Below, piece by piece: positions 41,740-52,281 of a stretch of 64,000 bases of DNA. The stretch lies in contig NZ_JAKGAS010000002.1 in NCBI RefSeq assembly GCF_021532655.1, positions 186,001-250,000 of the forward strand, given 5' to 3'. Position 1 is the stretch's first letter; each line of letters starts with the position of its first letter. The notes below the pieces were generated by a model. It was not told the DNA's origin and did not search any database. It saw nothing but the letters and a program-made list of their open reading frames with translations. Origin of the DNA: Paraglaciecola algarum. GTDB lineage: Bacteria; Pseudomonadota; Gammaproteobacteria; Enterobacterales; Alteromonadaceae. The position numbers were made by a program, and so were the translations under genes.

Positions 41740-43203
41740 TTACATCATAACCACGTCAAACTTATCTTGGCTGTATAAGGCTTCTGTATGTACATTAATT
41801 TGTTTGGTTACGAATATTTCCAACTCAGCTAACATGTGAGATTCTTCGCCAAGCAAAGCTTCCACCACTGCTGGCGAGGCGTACACCACAAATTTATCTG
41901 CGTCGTAAGCTCGATTGACTCGCACAATTTCACGCATTATTTCGAAACATACTGTTTCGACTGTTTTAACCGAGCCTCTACCCTTACATACTGGGCACTC
42001 TCCACATAATACATGTTCTAAACTTTCACGGGTGCGCTTACGTGTCATCTCTATTAAACCAAGAGCAGTAAAGCCATGAATATTAATTTTAGCTCTGTCT
42101 TTACTCGTGGCTACTTCTAAACTGTGCATTACACGGCGTTTATGATCTTCCTCGGACATGTCGATGAAATCAATTAAGATCATGCCACCTAAATTACGTA
42201 ATCTTAGTTGCCTTGCAATGGCTTGGGTCGCTTCAATATTGGTATTGAATATAGTTTCTTCTAGGTTTCTATGACCAACAAAAGCGCCCGTATTGATATC
42301 AATTGTGGTCATAGCTTCGGTTTGATCTATGATTAAATATCCACCTGACTTTAAATCTACACGCCTTTCTAAAGACCGTTGTGCTTCATTTTCAACGTCG
42401 TACAAGTCAAAAATAGGTCTATCGCCCGGGTAATACTCTAATAAACCATTTAATTCTGGGGCATATTCTTTAGTAAAATGCTGTAATTCATTAAATGACA
42501 ATTTAGAATCAATTCGAATTCTATCTAACTCTGTCCCAACAAAATCACGTAACACCCTTCTAGCTAAAGGTAAATCTTCATACAAAATATGAGACTTATT
42601 CTTCATTCGTGAACGAATTTTCTGCCATAAGCGACGTAAAAAATCTGCATCTTGAGTGAGCTCTTGGGATTTAACCCCTTCAGCAGCGGTACGTAGAATA
42701 AACCCCCCGTGTTCGCTACAAAATTCTTGCACCAGCCCTTTTAACCGTTCTCGTTCTTCTTCGTCTTCGATTCTTTGAGAAACACCTACGTGTTCTACAC
42801 TTGGCATAAAGACCAAGTAGCGTGAAGGGATAGTAATATCGGTAGTCAAACGGGCGCCTTTGGTGCCTATCTGATCTTTTACTACTTGTACTACTATGTT
42901 TTGACCATCGCGGACTAGCTCTCGAATATCGCGTTTTTCAAGGTGGCTAGAAGAGACTTCTTCTTCAATTTCACTGTGTACTGCAATATCAGAGGCATGT
43001 AAAAATGCGGCCTTATCTAAGCCAATATCCACAAAAGCAGCTTGCATGCCAGGGAGAACTCGACTGACTTTTCCTCGATAAATATTCCCAACTAAGCCAC
43101 GTTTGGTGTGTCTTTCAATATGGATCTCTTGCAAAATTCCATTTTCAATAAGTGCAACCCGTGATTCTGAAGGGGTAACATTTATTAATAATTCAGCACT
43201 CAT
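41740..43203 (-). CDS. rng: Ribonuclease G
   Basis: A 487-residue endoribonuclease (E. coli RNase G 489) that matures 16S rRNA 5' ends and decays some mRNAs. An S1 domain lies at about 35-110 (VGNIYRGKVSRVLPGMQAAF). The DNase I-like catalytic segment (TEAMTTIDINTGAFVG; GMILIDFIDM) holds the two metal-binding aspartates. The zinc-link CGECPVCKGRGS lies near 405. It has no long C-terminal scaffold, which separates it from RNase E. It overlaps the end of maf by 11 bases, in the conserved order mreD-maf-rng-yhdP. Confidence 0.96.
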   Translation of the reverse strand: MSAELLINVTPSESRVALIENGILQEIHIERHTKRGLVGNIYRGKVSRVLPGMQAAFVDIGLDKAAFLHASDIAVHSEIEEEVSSSHLEKRDIRELVRDGQNIVVQVVKDQIGTKGARLTTDITIPSRYLVFMPSVEHVGVSQRIEDEEERERLKGLVQEFCSEHGGFILRTAAEGVKSQELTQDADFLRRLWQKIRSRMKNKSHILYEDLPLARRVLRDFVGTELDRIRIDSKLSFNELQHFTKEYAPELNGLLEYYPGDRPIFDLYDVENEAQRSLERRVDLKSGGYLIIDQTEAMTTIDINTGAFVGHRNLEETIFNTNIEATQAIARQLRLRNLGGMILIDFIDMSEEDHKRRVMHSLEVATSKDRAKINIHGFTALGLIEMTRKRTRESLEHVLCGECPVCKGRGSVKTVETVCFEIMREIVRVNRAYDADKFVVYASPAVVEALLGEESHMLAELEIFVTKQINVHTEALYSQDKFDVVMM

Positions 43204-43762
43204 TGATCACCCCATTTTCTGTTAAAAGCAATTTTGTTTCATATAAGGGTAACCCAACTACTGCGCTATAGCTGCCTTTAATGTGTTTCACAAATTGTCC
43301 GCCTAGCCCTTGAATACCATAACTACCGGCTTTGTCTTGAGGCTCACCAGTTTGCCAATACCAATCGATTAACTTAGAACTTAGAGCGCCAAAAGTAACT
43401 AGAGTTTCAACTATAACGGAATTTTGTTGCTCGCCATTTGTAATGCATACCGCTGTTATGACTGTATGTGTGGAGTCTGACAAGGTTTTTAACATACGTT
43501 GAGAGTCAGCTTGATCATTCGGTTTACCCAAAATTTCACCTTTTGCTAGCACGATAGTATCAGCGCCCAATACCCAGTCGTTTTTTGCTGAGTTTTGCCA
43601 ACCAAGTTTAGATTTCTCGGATGCCATTCTTAGTACGTAGTCTAGTGGATTTTCAGTAGGTAGAGGGGTTTCATTTATATTGGCTGAACTTTGACTAAAC
43701 TTAATGCCCAACTGAGATAAAAGTTCAGCTCTACGAGGAGATTGTGACGCTAGAATCAGCAT
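43193..43762 (-). CDS. maf: Maf-like nucleotide pyrophosphatase (YhdE type, dTTP/UTP)
   Basis: A 189-residue Maf protein that hydrolyses non-canonical or excess nucleoside triphosphates (dTTPase/UTPase subgroup). Motifs: LILASQSPRRAELLSQLGI at the N-terminus, INETPLPTENP, the catalytic VLGADTIVL near residue 70, KPNDQADSQRML, and DKAGSYGIQGLGGQFV. The start ATG lies two bases past the mreD stop. The open frame reaches back to 43849 inside mreD, but those residues are not Maf-like. Confidence 0.95.
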   Translation of the reverse strand: MLILASQSPRRAELLSQLGIKFSQSSANINETPLPTENPLDYVLRMASEKSKLGWQNSAKNDWVLGADTIVLAKGEILGKPNDQADSQRMLKTLSDSTHTVITAVCITNGEQQNSVIVETLVTFGALSSKLIDWYWQTGEPQDKAGSYGIQGLGGQFVKHIKGSYSAVVGLPLYETKLLLTENGVINEC

Positions 43763-43764
43763 AT

Positions 43765-44241
43765 CTAGTGTAATCTTAGTTGGCGACGTACTTTGCGCAA
43801 TAACCAAAATAACCAAGGCCACATAACAACTGAGCTGGCAACTGGCCATAAATAATCAAACAGAAAATAAATGTCAGTGATTAAATGTTGTAACCAAAAC
43901 ACCACCAAATTATATAAAGCGTTTAAAATACCAATGATAATTGACTGCTGCCAAACCGAATAGTTACGTAATCGTTGATAATTTGCGGCCAGAACATAAA
44001 TACTGAGACATAAAGCAAAACTATGCACACCCATACTGGTGCCAAGTAAAATATCTAAAATCAAACCGGTAAAAAATGCGACGCCCACGTTCACTCGGTT
44101 AGGTAGGGCTAAAACCCAATAACTTAAGACCAACATTACCCAATCTGGACGATATAAATCAACAATTGCTGGCATGGGCATAATTTGTAATACAAGCGCA
44201 ACAATAATGCTTAAAGCAATAGAATAATTTCGTAGGCTCAT
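43765..44241 (-). CDS. mreD: Rod shape-determining protein MreD
   Basis: A 158-residue integral membrane protein with about five TM helices, part of the elongasome that guides lateral wall synthesis. Typical features: IMPMPAIVDLYRPDWVMLVLSYWVLALP and the FFTGLILDILLGTSMGVHSFAL stretch (both MreD hallmarks), here abbreviated to PDWVMLVLSYW and GLILDILLGTSMGVH. The ATG overlaps the mreC stop by one base (TAATG), so the two are coupled. Confidence 0.95.
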   Translation of the reverse strand: MSLRNYSIALSIIVALVLQIMPMPAIVDLYRPDWVMLVLSYWVLALPNRVNVGVAFFTGLILDILLGTSMGVHSFALCLSIYVLAANYQRLRNYSVWQQSIIIGILNALYNLVVFWLQHLITDIYFLFDYLWPVASSVVMWPWLFWLLRKVRRQLRLH

Positions 44242-45098
44242 TATTGTGGGTCCTCAAGCAAAACTTCATCTTTTGCCTGTTGATTGGGCCATAGCACCAG
44301 TAAGTATTTTAGGCGATCAAGTTGTGCAACTGGAGTCACTAATACTTGGGCAAATGGGCGGCTTTCATCTCTAACGATTGAACTAATAGTAGCGACTGGA
44401 TAACCTTCAGGAAACACGTTTCCTAGGCCGGAAGATAACAATAAATCACCTACTTGTAGTTCGTTACTGTGAGGTACATGAGGAATAAATAACTCACGTA
44501 AACTTCCAGATCCTGCAACAATCAAGCGTACATTATTTCGTGCCACTCTAACTGGGATAGCATGAGTAACATCAGCTATAAGTAATACTCGACTATTGGT
44601 GGAGCTCACTTGTTGAATTTGACCGACTATGCCTTTGTCATCTAATACAGGTTGACCTTCAAATACACCGTGTATAGCACCTTTGTTAATAACTATTTGA
44701 TGACTGTAAGGGTTGTTGTCAACGGCCATTAACTCTGCCACTAAGCGTTCTGTATGGTTATTTACAGGGGCGTTTAGTAAGCTGCGTAATCGTTCGTTTT
44801 CTTTTTGCAGGAAAGTTAAACGTTGAAGTTGTTCACTCATTAATACCGCATCATGAGTTAATTTAGCATTTTCAGTCACGAGTCGTTCATGGGATACCAA
44901 GCGACTTGCACTGGTATTTAACATCTCTCCTGGAAGGTTGGCTAAATACTGCAAGGGACTGACTAACGAATTTAAATAAACACGTGTGGTACCGAAACCA
45001 TTTAATTTGTGGTCAAATAAAATGAGTGCTACGGACATACACAAGCCTAGTGCCAAACGGCTTTGTAGAGATGGACCTCTAGAAAACATCAAATTCAT
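44241..45098 (-). CDS. mreC: Rod shape-determining protein MreC
   Basis: A 285-residue protein with a short cytoplasmic start (MNLMFSRGPSLQSRL), one TM helix (LALGLCMSVALILF), and a periplasmic coiled coil (ERLVTENAKLTHDAVLMSEQ, LQKENERLRSLL). The double beta-barrel follows (VINKGAIHGVFEGQPVLDDK, VGDLLLSSGLGNVFPEGYPV). It links MreB to PBP2 and activates wall synthesis. An ATG at 45155 is open in frame, but the family start MFSRGPSLQ fits the ATG at 45098, which has GGG a few bases upstream. Confidence 0.95.
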   Translation of the reverse strand: MNLMFSRGPSLQSRLALGLCMSVALILFDHKLNGFGTTRVYLNSLVSPLQYLANLPGEMLNTSASRLVSHERLVTENAKLTHDAVLMSEQLQRLTFLQKENERLRSLLNAPVNNHTERLVAELMAVDNNPYSHQIVINKGAIHGVFEGQPVLDDKGIVGQIQQVSSTNSRVLLIADVTHAIPVRVARNNVRLIVAGSGSLRELFIPHVPHSNELQVGDLLLSSGLGNVFPEGYPVATISSIVRDESRPFAQVLVTPVAQLDRLKYLLVLWPNQQAKDEVLLEDPQ

Positions 45099-45220
45099 TA
45101 TGTACCCAAACTTCCTTAGAATTAGTGTTTCAGTGAGTGTGGACTGATTAAACAAGTCGCTGACTTGTATAATTGAGTCGATTTCAAGTCTTGTTTTAAA
45201 TGACTAGTATAAATGGTTAA

Positions 45221-45242
45221 AAGGCAGCACAAATGCTGCCTT
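45221..45242 (-). terminator. Hairpin between mreB and mreC
   Basis: Perfect 9-bp stem AAGGCAGCA/TGCTGCCTT with a 4-base loop, 20 bases after the mreB stop. Only TT follows on the minus strand, then AACC, so it is weak as a terminator. An attenuator that lowers mreCD relative to mreB is the natural reading. Confidence 0.65.
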
Positions 45243-45261
45243 CATTCATAATAATTAAAGA

Positions 45262-46344
<1,083 letters not shown>

Positions 46345-46483
46345 CTAACTTTACCAATGCACCTTGATTTCAGCAAGCACAGAGGTTCAACAAGGCAATA
46401 AAAAAGTGCGTTTTAGGCGTTTTTTATCGATTAAAGTAATAAAGTGACACAAACATCAGTTTATGAACAAATAATATAAACAA

Positions 46484-46509
46484 AAATCCCGGCTGGTATG
46501 CCGGGATTT
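46484..46509 (-). terminator. Rho-independent terminator after the SUMF1-domain gene
   Basis: Stem AAATCCCGGC/GCCGGGATTT (10 bp, perfect) with a 6-base loop; on the minus strand it runs into TTTTTG. It starts 20 bases past the stop at 46529 and isolates that gene from mreB. Confidence 0.9.
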
Positions 46510-46528
46510 ATTGAATTACTAAAATGTG

Positions 46529-48394
46529 TTATTGCTCTCGAACAACTCGAAACCCAATATAGTTTGAACGGAATGTGCTATCTAGTTCCATTCGGGTAGA
46601 AGCCCGTGCTAATCGAGGAGCGAAATTCCAAGCTCCACCCCTTACTACTGCACTGTTGACGTTTTGTTCACTAGTAGTCCATTCCCAAACGTTGCCTACT
46701 GTATCAAATAAGCCAAAATCATTTCGTTCAAATGAACCTACAGGTGCGGTACTAACGTTAGACCATTGACTTCCACACCAACCACAATTTGCGTTGTCGG
46801 TGTTAACACCTTCACCCCACCAGTAATCTGTTTCTTTGCCAGCGCGTGCGGCGTATTCCCAACGAGATTCAGAAGGTAATTTGTAAGCTTGACTACTGGC
46901 TTTAGAAATCCAATCAACATAGGCTTGTGCATCATTTAAACTGACACACACCACTGGGCTTTGATCAGTTTGCACAAAACCAGGACTACGCCAGTTGCGA
47001 TCGTCTTGCCACACAGCTTTACCATCTTCGTAAAAGGCACAACCTTTTTCTTTCTCTGCATCTGTAACATAACTGGTGGCATTTACGAAGGTTTCAAAGG
47101 CTTGTACGCTTATTTCAGTTTCACTGATACCAAAAGATTGTTTAAATTCTTTGGTTTTAACTGGGCGTTCATTTTCCAGTCCAAGACCTGTAATGTCGCC
47201 CATTCTAAAACTGCCCGCAGGCACAACTACCAAGTCTGGGCCCGGAATATCACCCGCTAGGATATCTTGAATTCGTTCACCTTTACTGAAGGTGTATTGT
47301 GCACGATTTAAGTCAACTTTGATGGTTTTAGGTTCTGTTAAGCTAATGGTTTGACGACTAGAATCAAAACCGCGTTTAACCACTTCAATATCGTGTTCAC
47401 CAGAAGGTAACATCACTTGTAATTTAGTTGAACCGTAACTTACGCCGTTAATAAATACTTCATCGTCAAATACATTGGAACGCACAGTAAGTTCATACAT
47501 GACGGATTCGTCAGTGACCAGGGTAGGGGCAATCGCTGCTACTTGGGTGACTTCTTGACCTTTAAAATTGATACAATAACGTCTGTCTAAACCCAACAAC
47601 TCACAACCTACGGTACGTTTCAGATTGCCCTGTAATTCTAGGTTCATTTTGACATTATAATTACCTTGACCACTAAAGTTACTATCGGCCACTTCACTGC
47701 GTAATACTTGCACTGAGGCATCAGAGGTTTGTCTTCTTTTTTCTGCTTCTACAGCTTCACTTAATCCATCAAACACACTGTCTAAGAATCGTTTCGATGC
47801 TTTTTGTTTTGCTAATGCTTTACCGCGAACAGTACATTTAGATAAGGTTTCATCTTTGTCACAGGTGATTTTGTGACTGACTACTACAGATTCTTTACGA
47901 TTAAATTCTTTGTATAAACGATCCACTCGAGCACTATTGTATTGTTCTTTCAGTCCTTCAATTGTGTTCAACAAACTGTGTTTAGACACCTGCATTTGTT
48001 CTACATCTTGCAACTTAGTTTGCCATTCGTTGTACTTGTCTGTGATGGCGTCTTTAATGGCTTTATGGGTTCGAACTGCTTTGGCGTATGCTGAGCGAGC
48101 TGGTGTGATGTCTAACTCAGGATCATCTATTACTTTTTCATACTGCATGTTCATTTCAATTAAAGCAGATTGCCTATCTGCATCAGCTAAGGTTACATTT
48201 TGCCTTAATTCCGCTAGATCTTTTTCTAAATTATTTGCCAAAGCAATTTGTGCATCTAAATCACTGTTGTAGTTATCGTATTCAGACTGCTTAGTTGATA
48301 TTTTTTGCGCAATCTCGGAGACCGAAAGAGCAAATGCCTGTTGGCTACTAAATGAAAGGGCTGCGATAAAAGTAAGTTGAGCTATACGGTTCAT
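46529..48394 (-). CDS. Periplasmic PEGA-SUMF1 domain protein with coiled coil
   Basis: A 621-residue exported protein. The signal peptide is about residues 1-23 (ends SSQQAFA) from the ATG at 48394; an ATG at 48469 would put 25 residues before it. Coiled-coil helices cover about 30-160 (NNLEKDLAELRQNVTLADADR). A middle domain of unknown type runs to about 310. A PEGA domain follows (VFINGVSYGSTKLQVMLPSG) and then a formylglycine-enzyme-like domain (VVVPAGSFRMGD, ISETEISVQAFETFV, LPSESRWEYAARAG, DTVGNVWEWT, VVRGGAWNFAP, YIGFRVV). The segment RGGAWNFAPRLARAST has no cysteines where true formylglycine enzymes have their pair, so it is probably a binding domain only. It may be a late addition to the MSHA region. 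Confidence 0.87.
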   Translation of the reverse strand: MNRIAQLTFIAALSFSSQQAFALSVSEIAQKISTKQSEYDNYNSDLDAQIALANNLEKDLAELRQNVTLADADRQSALIEMNMQYEKVIDDPELDITPARSAYAKAVRTHKAIKDAITDKYNEWQTKLQDVEQMQVSKHSLLNTIEGLKEQYNSARVDRLYKEFNRKESVVVSHKITCDKDETLSKCTVRGKALAKQKASKRFLDSVFDGLSEAVEAEKRRQTSDASVQVLRSEVADSNFSGQGNYNVKMNLELQGNLKRTVGCELLGLDRRYCINFKGQEVTQVAAIAPTLVTDESVMYELTVRSNVFDDEVFINGVSYGSTKLQVMLPSGEHDIEVVKRGFDSSRQTISLTEPKTIKVDLNRAQYTFSKGERIQDILAGDIPGPDLVVVPAGSFRMGDITGLGLENERPVKTKEFKQSFGISETEISVQAFETFVNATSYVTDAEKEKGCAFYEDGKAVWQDDRNWRSPGFVQTDQSPVVCVSLNDAQAYVDWISKASSQAYKLPSESRWEYAARAGKETDYWWGEGVNTDNANCGWCGSQWSNVSTAPVGSFERNDFGLFDTVGNVWEWTTSEQNVNSAVVRGGAWNFAPRLARASTRMELDSTFRSNYIGFRVVREQ

Positions 48395-48573
48395 TATAAA
48401 ATTCCAAACTGATTGCCTATAGGCAACTATTTTTATTGTTATGATACAAAACAGGCACAAGCCTGCCAACTCACAACTTTGTCAGCCTATGCTATTGAGT
48501 TATAACAAAAAGCGCAAGCATGTTAGGCATGCAAAGTTAATTTAATTGTCCTAGAGGTGTTTCTTAGTCATGG

Positions 48574-51500
48574 TTAATTAAATACCTCTCGCCACTGAAT
48601 AATACGATCATTACCTCTAAACAAGCCGAAACTCATAGTTGCACTAGGATAATCAGTTAATTGTGGATCAGAATCTGTATCATTTATTGAGTCAGGACAA
48701 GAGCCTAAATTGCAAATCACACCATCTCCGTTCCAATCGTAATTTAGATAACTTGGCCAAGCATAAGGTTCAGTATTTGGGTCTGGCAACAATGGATTCA
48801 GTTTTAGCACAATTTCTCCCATTATATTGGGCGCATTAAAAAATAAGTTACCTGGATCTGGACTGACACCTGCAGTTAATAGCCCTATGCTAGTGATCTC
48901 GTTTACCGCTGCCAATACACCGGCATCTCCTTCTAGAACAAGTTCATTTGCATTTTGGGAAAATTCAATACTTGTACAACTGTCTTCATTATTAATTTGC
49001 CACAAACTATTCGCATTATAAAATTCAGTCTTAATCGGTACAGTTAAGCCTTCGGTTTCAGGGCCATAATTACTATCTAAAACAAACCGCCCATAACGCA
49101 TCTGTGTACCAGTTACATCTTCAATACTCAAGCCAAGACAAGCTTTTTCAGCATAGGTGTTTTGGTGACAAATAGTATGCTGAGTGCTACTTTGATCCGT
49201 AAATGTGCTCATAAAAAAGTCGCTGGCGAATCTTAAGTTCATAGAAGCTTCAAATGGCGTGGATAAATCGTAGGTATTATTATTTGTATCAACTTTGTCA
49301 TACTTAAAACTGCTGTTGGTAATTGCGATGGTGCCAGAACCGTTATAATTTGTATTATTTTCAATTAATGGGGCATCACCTAAACCAATCACACTTGCTG
49401 TGCCAGTTAGGGCGTAACTTGAACTGTCTGCAAAATTCAAATAGGTTTCTAAGGTCGTTTTGTTTGGTGCGTAATTCCAATAATTATCGCTGTAATTTTG
49501 CGTAACACTATCTAAAGCATTGTAAGCAGTTAAAGTCAGTTCAGGATCTGTAGCGAATGTCATTTCTTGGCCAATATAACTGAAGGTGTTGCATGTCTTG
49601 TTTAATGTAGGAGTATTGGATGCATACACTTTATAGTAAGCGGGATAAAAATCCCCTATCAATAAACTGCCGTTGGAAGAAATAACATGGCCAAAATAGT
49701 TATTATCTTGAGCGTTTAATTCTATTCTGCCCACTTCATCATAATAAGCATTCGAGTAACTATGTTTACCACCATTAAAGCTCAATCCTGCTGCATTTGT
49801 ATATGTTGCACTGGTAGTGGCAGTCGCTGTGCCGATATTTGAATATTTAAAATTACCATTCTGACCAGAGTTTGCAGGAGATATTCGTGTGACTTTTAGT
49901 TCAGGATCAGAACCAGAATCGATAGTTTCATAGTTGGGTAATAATTGATTATTGGTTCCATAGGCGCCAATAATAAAGGTAAAACTTTCACCGGCTATAT
50001 AGTTATTTTGCTCACCTGTCCCACCATAAATTAATTCGGTTTCATCAACACTTAATTGCAAGTAACTAGGATAAACCACTATAGTCTCTTCACCTGTAGT
50101 GGAAAATGTCGCTCCATCTATTTCTGCTTCAGCAGATAATATTATTTGTCCAGCATCGGGGTAATTTAGCGTATCTAGATTGGCTACTCCTGAACTGTCA
50201 AACTTCAAATTAACTGTACCTGAATTTTTGCCAGTGTCATTCGTTATAGGAATATTTGAAAACGGTGTGAGACAAGTATTAGGTGTGTCGCATTCATAGC
50301 TCAAAGTAATATCTTTAAAGCCAACTAATAAAGGTTCACATACTCCAGCATTATTACGAACCGCCCTAAGATTGGCGTTAACAAAATTATCTGCGGCAAC
50401 TTGGTCGGGAAATACATCGTTTATAGTCGCTCCAAAAAATTCAAATCCTGCATCTACAAAGGTTAAATCGCAAGCACCACTTGCACTTGAGCCATTGCAA
50501 GTTATAGGGTGGGTAGGTGCTTCATTGGCATTTGCTATTGATAAGGTAACTGTTTCAGCAGTGGTATTGGTATAAGCAAAATTAGTACTGCCAATTATAG
50601 TATTAGAGATATAGGTAGTATTGTTAGCTTGAAAGTCTAAAGAAACAAAAGCGCTGCTCAATTGTGTACAGGCAGCATTTTCACAGGCTTTGATTTCAAT
50701 ACTGGCTGACGAACAGGTTAATGCTTGATTGGGGTGACTTATCTCGTAATGATGAACACTGACACATTCTTGTGGAGGATTTGCTGCTAAAGCTTGAATT
50801 TCTGATCCAGTTAATAAACCAGAGTAAATTCTAAAGTCGTCTAGTGAACCATTCAAAGAGTTTGATGATGCTTGCCAAGTACTTCCACCAATTGTAAGTG
50901 CATTACTTGGCTGAGCACTTAACACTTCATTCCCACTATTATCTAATACTCCGTCAATATAAACTGCCCAATCTCCAGTGCTCACATTTGTAGTGAAAGC
51001 AAAGTGTGTCCATGTATTTGTAGTCGTAAATGCGCCACTAGTTCGAATACTATTGTTTGAGCCAGTCTTATTGATGTCGATATACATCACACCACCTGAA
51101 TCAAACCGTATTTCATAACCATCGCCAAAACCAAATATTCGGTTTAAGGAGTTAGGCACGCTGGGTATTTTCATCCAAAATGCTACAACGCCTTTTTGTG
51201 GTGGAGTAAAGGCGGAAGTGGTAAGTCGTTGATTTTTACTTTTATCAAAATCTAAATAATACCCACTAGCTTCACATTGCCAGCTAGGATCTTGATCATT
51301 GACTGCAGCAGAGCCACCTAAAGTTCCGTTTCTACCGTAACCACTAGCGTCACTTATTGATTGCCCAGTGCCGTTATTAAACAAGTAATGAGCTATCAGT
51401 TCAACTGGTGGCGTATTGTTGCACAGGGCGCCATAATCAGTGTCATCAACTTCTGAGCTTTGGTAGGTTATGGTTGATTCAGTGCCTAAGTCTATATTGG

Positions 51501-52281
51501 CGGCACTGACCGCACCAAATGCATAACTAGATGAGCCTAGTGTTAGATCACCTTTAACATATAAGCTACCGGTAAATGTACTATTATTGTTGAAGTTTAC
51601 TTCAGAAAAAGCATAAAGCACCAGTTTGCTAGCATCACCACTATTATTAATTGATGGTGAGTTGATTAAGCCTGGTGAAGGAAAGCTAAGACTTTGATTG
51701 ACATAAATAAATGCAGTGCCTGTGCCTTGCACAACAATATTTGCCTGACTACCCATACTCAATTGGTTAAACCAATATGTTGAGCCAGCTTGCAGATATA
51801 AAGTGTTTTTAAAGCCCAAAACCAACCTATCCACAAAATACTGACTGTGAGTATTTGAAAAGGTAATATTTGCTTCTGAAGCACTACTAGGGTTGATATC
51901 GTCGAATTCATTGCCTCGATATCTACCAGTACCGACAACCACTGCCCCCTGATAACGCAAGGTGATGTCGTCAGTGCTATTTGTAGCCTGAAAGCTAATA
52001 TTTGGAGCCGCTTGTGAGGCTGTTCCTGTTGCGACACAATCAGCATTACTGCAGGTGCTGAGGTTTGAACCACCATTTTTACCAATGCTAGTGGTAGCGA
52101 GCAGGTTATCTTCACTTCCGGTTAATCGAGAATTATAGCCAAAATATATAGTCCCATTTGCACTGTGTGTTGATGCTCCGTCTGGAAAAATGAGACCACA
52201 CTGTGCAGCAACACTTACAAAGCTAATTGGTAATAGTATTAAGACTGATAAAATTTGACATGTTGTATTCACTAATCTCAT
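48574..52281 (-). CDS. mshQ: MSHA biogenesis protein MshQ, large LamG-containing surface protein
   Basis: A 1235-residue protein with a signal peptide (ending about VSVAAQ). The first 280 residues are beta-rich (FNNNSTFTGSLYVKGDLTLG). A LamG/concanavalin-like domain lies at about 290-500 (ELIAHYLFNNGTGQSISDASG, split as LIAHYLFNNGTG; KGVVAFWMKIP; WTHFAFTTNVSTGDWAVYID; SLDDFRIYSGLLTGSEI). The DUF6701-type C-terminal half ends with EIVLKLNPLLPDPNTEPYAW and a last glycine/asparagine-rich segment. MshQ is the large outer component at the end of the MSHA operon, probably a tip adhesin carried by minor pilins. Its start overlaps mshP by 4 bases (ATGA). Confidence 0.9.
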   Translation of the reverse strand: MRLVNTTCQILSVLILLPISFVSVAAQCGLIFPDGASTHSANGTIYFGYNSRLTGSEDNLLATTSIGKNGGSNLSTCSNADCVATGTASQAAPNISFQATNSTDDITLRYQGAVVVGTGRYRGNEFDDINPSSASEANITFSNTHSQYFVDRLVLGFKNTLYLQAGSTYWFNQLSMGSQANIVVQGTGTAFIYVNQSLSFPSPGLINSPSINNSGDASKLVLYAFSEVNFNNNSTFTGSLYVKGDLTLGSSSYAFGAVSAANIDLGTESTITYQSSEVDDTDYGALCNNTPPVELIAHYLFNNGTGQSISDASGYGRNGTLGGSAAVNDQDPSWQCEASGYYLDFDKSKNQRLTTSAFTPPQKGVVAFWMKIPSVPNSLNRIFGFGDGYEIRFDSGGVMYIDINKTGSNNSIRTSGAFTTTNTWTHFAFTTNVSTGDWAVYIDGVLDNSGNEVLSAQPSNALTIGGSTWQASSNSLNGSLDDFRIYSGLLTGSEIQALAANPPQECVSVHHYEISHPNQALTCSSASIEIKACENAACTQLSSAFVSLDFQANNTTYISNTIIGSTNFAYTNTTAETVTLSIANANEAPTHPITCNGSSASGACDLTFVDAGFEFFGATINDVFPDQVAADNFVNANLRAVRNNAGVCEPLLVGFKDITLSYECDTPNTCLTPFSNIPITNDTGKNSGTVNLKFDSSGVANLDTLNYPDAGQIILSAEAEIDGATFSTTGEETIVVYPSYLQLSVDETELIYGGTGEQNNYIAGESFTFIIGAYGTNNQLLPNYETIDSGSDPELKVTRISPANSGQNGNFKYSNIGTATATTSATYTNAAGLSFNGGKHSYSNAYYDEVGRIELNAQDNNYFGHVISSNGSLLIGDFYPAYYKVYASNTPTLNKTCNTFSYIGQEMTFATDPELTLTAYNALDSVTQNYSDNYWNYAPNKTTLETYLNFADSSSYALTGTASVIGLGDAPLIENNTNYNGSGTIAITNSSFKYDKVDTNNNTYDLSTPFEASMNLRFASDFFMSTFTDQSSTQHTICHQNTYAEKACLGLSIEDVTGTQMRYGRFVLDSNYGPETEGLTVPIKTEFYNANSLWQINNEDSCTSIEFSQNANELVLEGDAGVLAAVNEITSIGLLTAGVSPDPGNLFFNAPNIMGEIVLKLNPLLPDPNTEPYAWPSYLNYDWNGDGVICNLGSCPDSINDTDSDPQLTDYPSATMSFGLFRGNDRIIQWREVFN

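Noticed and set aside
46529..48394. Active formylglycine-generating enzyme or sulfatase maturation factor
   Set aside because: The paired catalytic cysteines are missing and no sulfatase is nearby.
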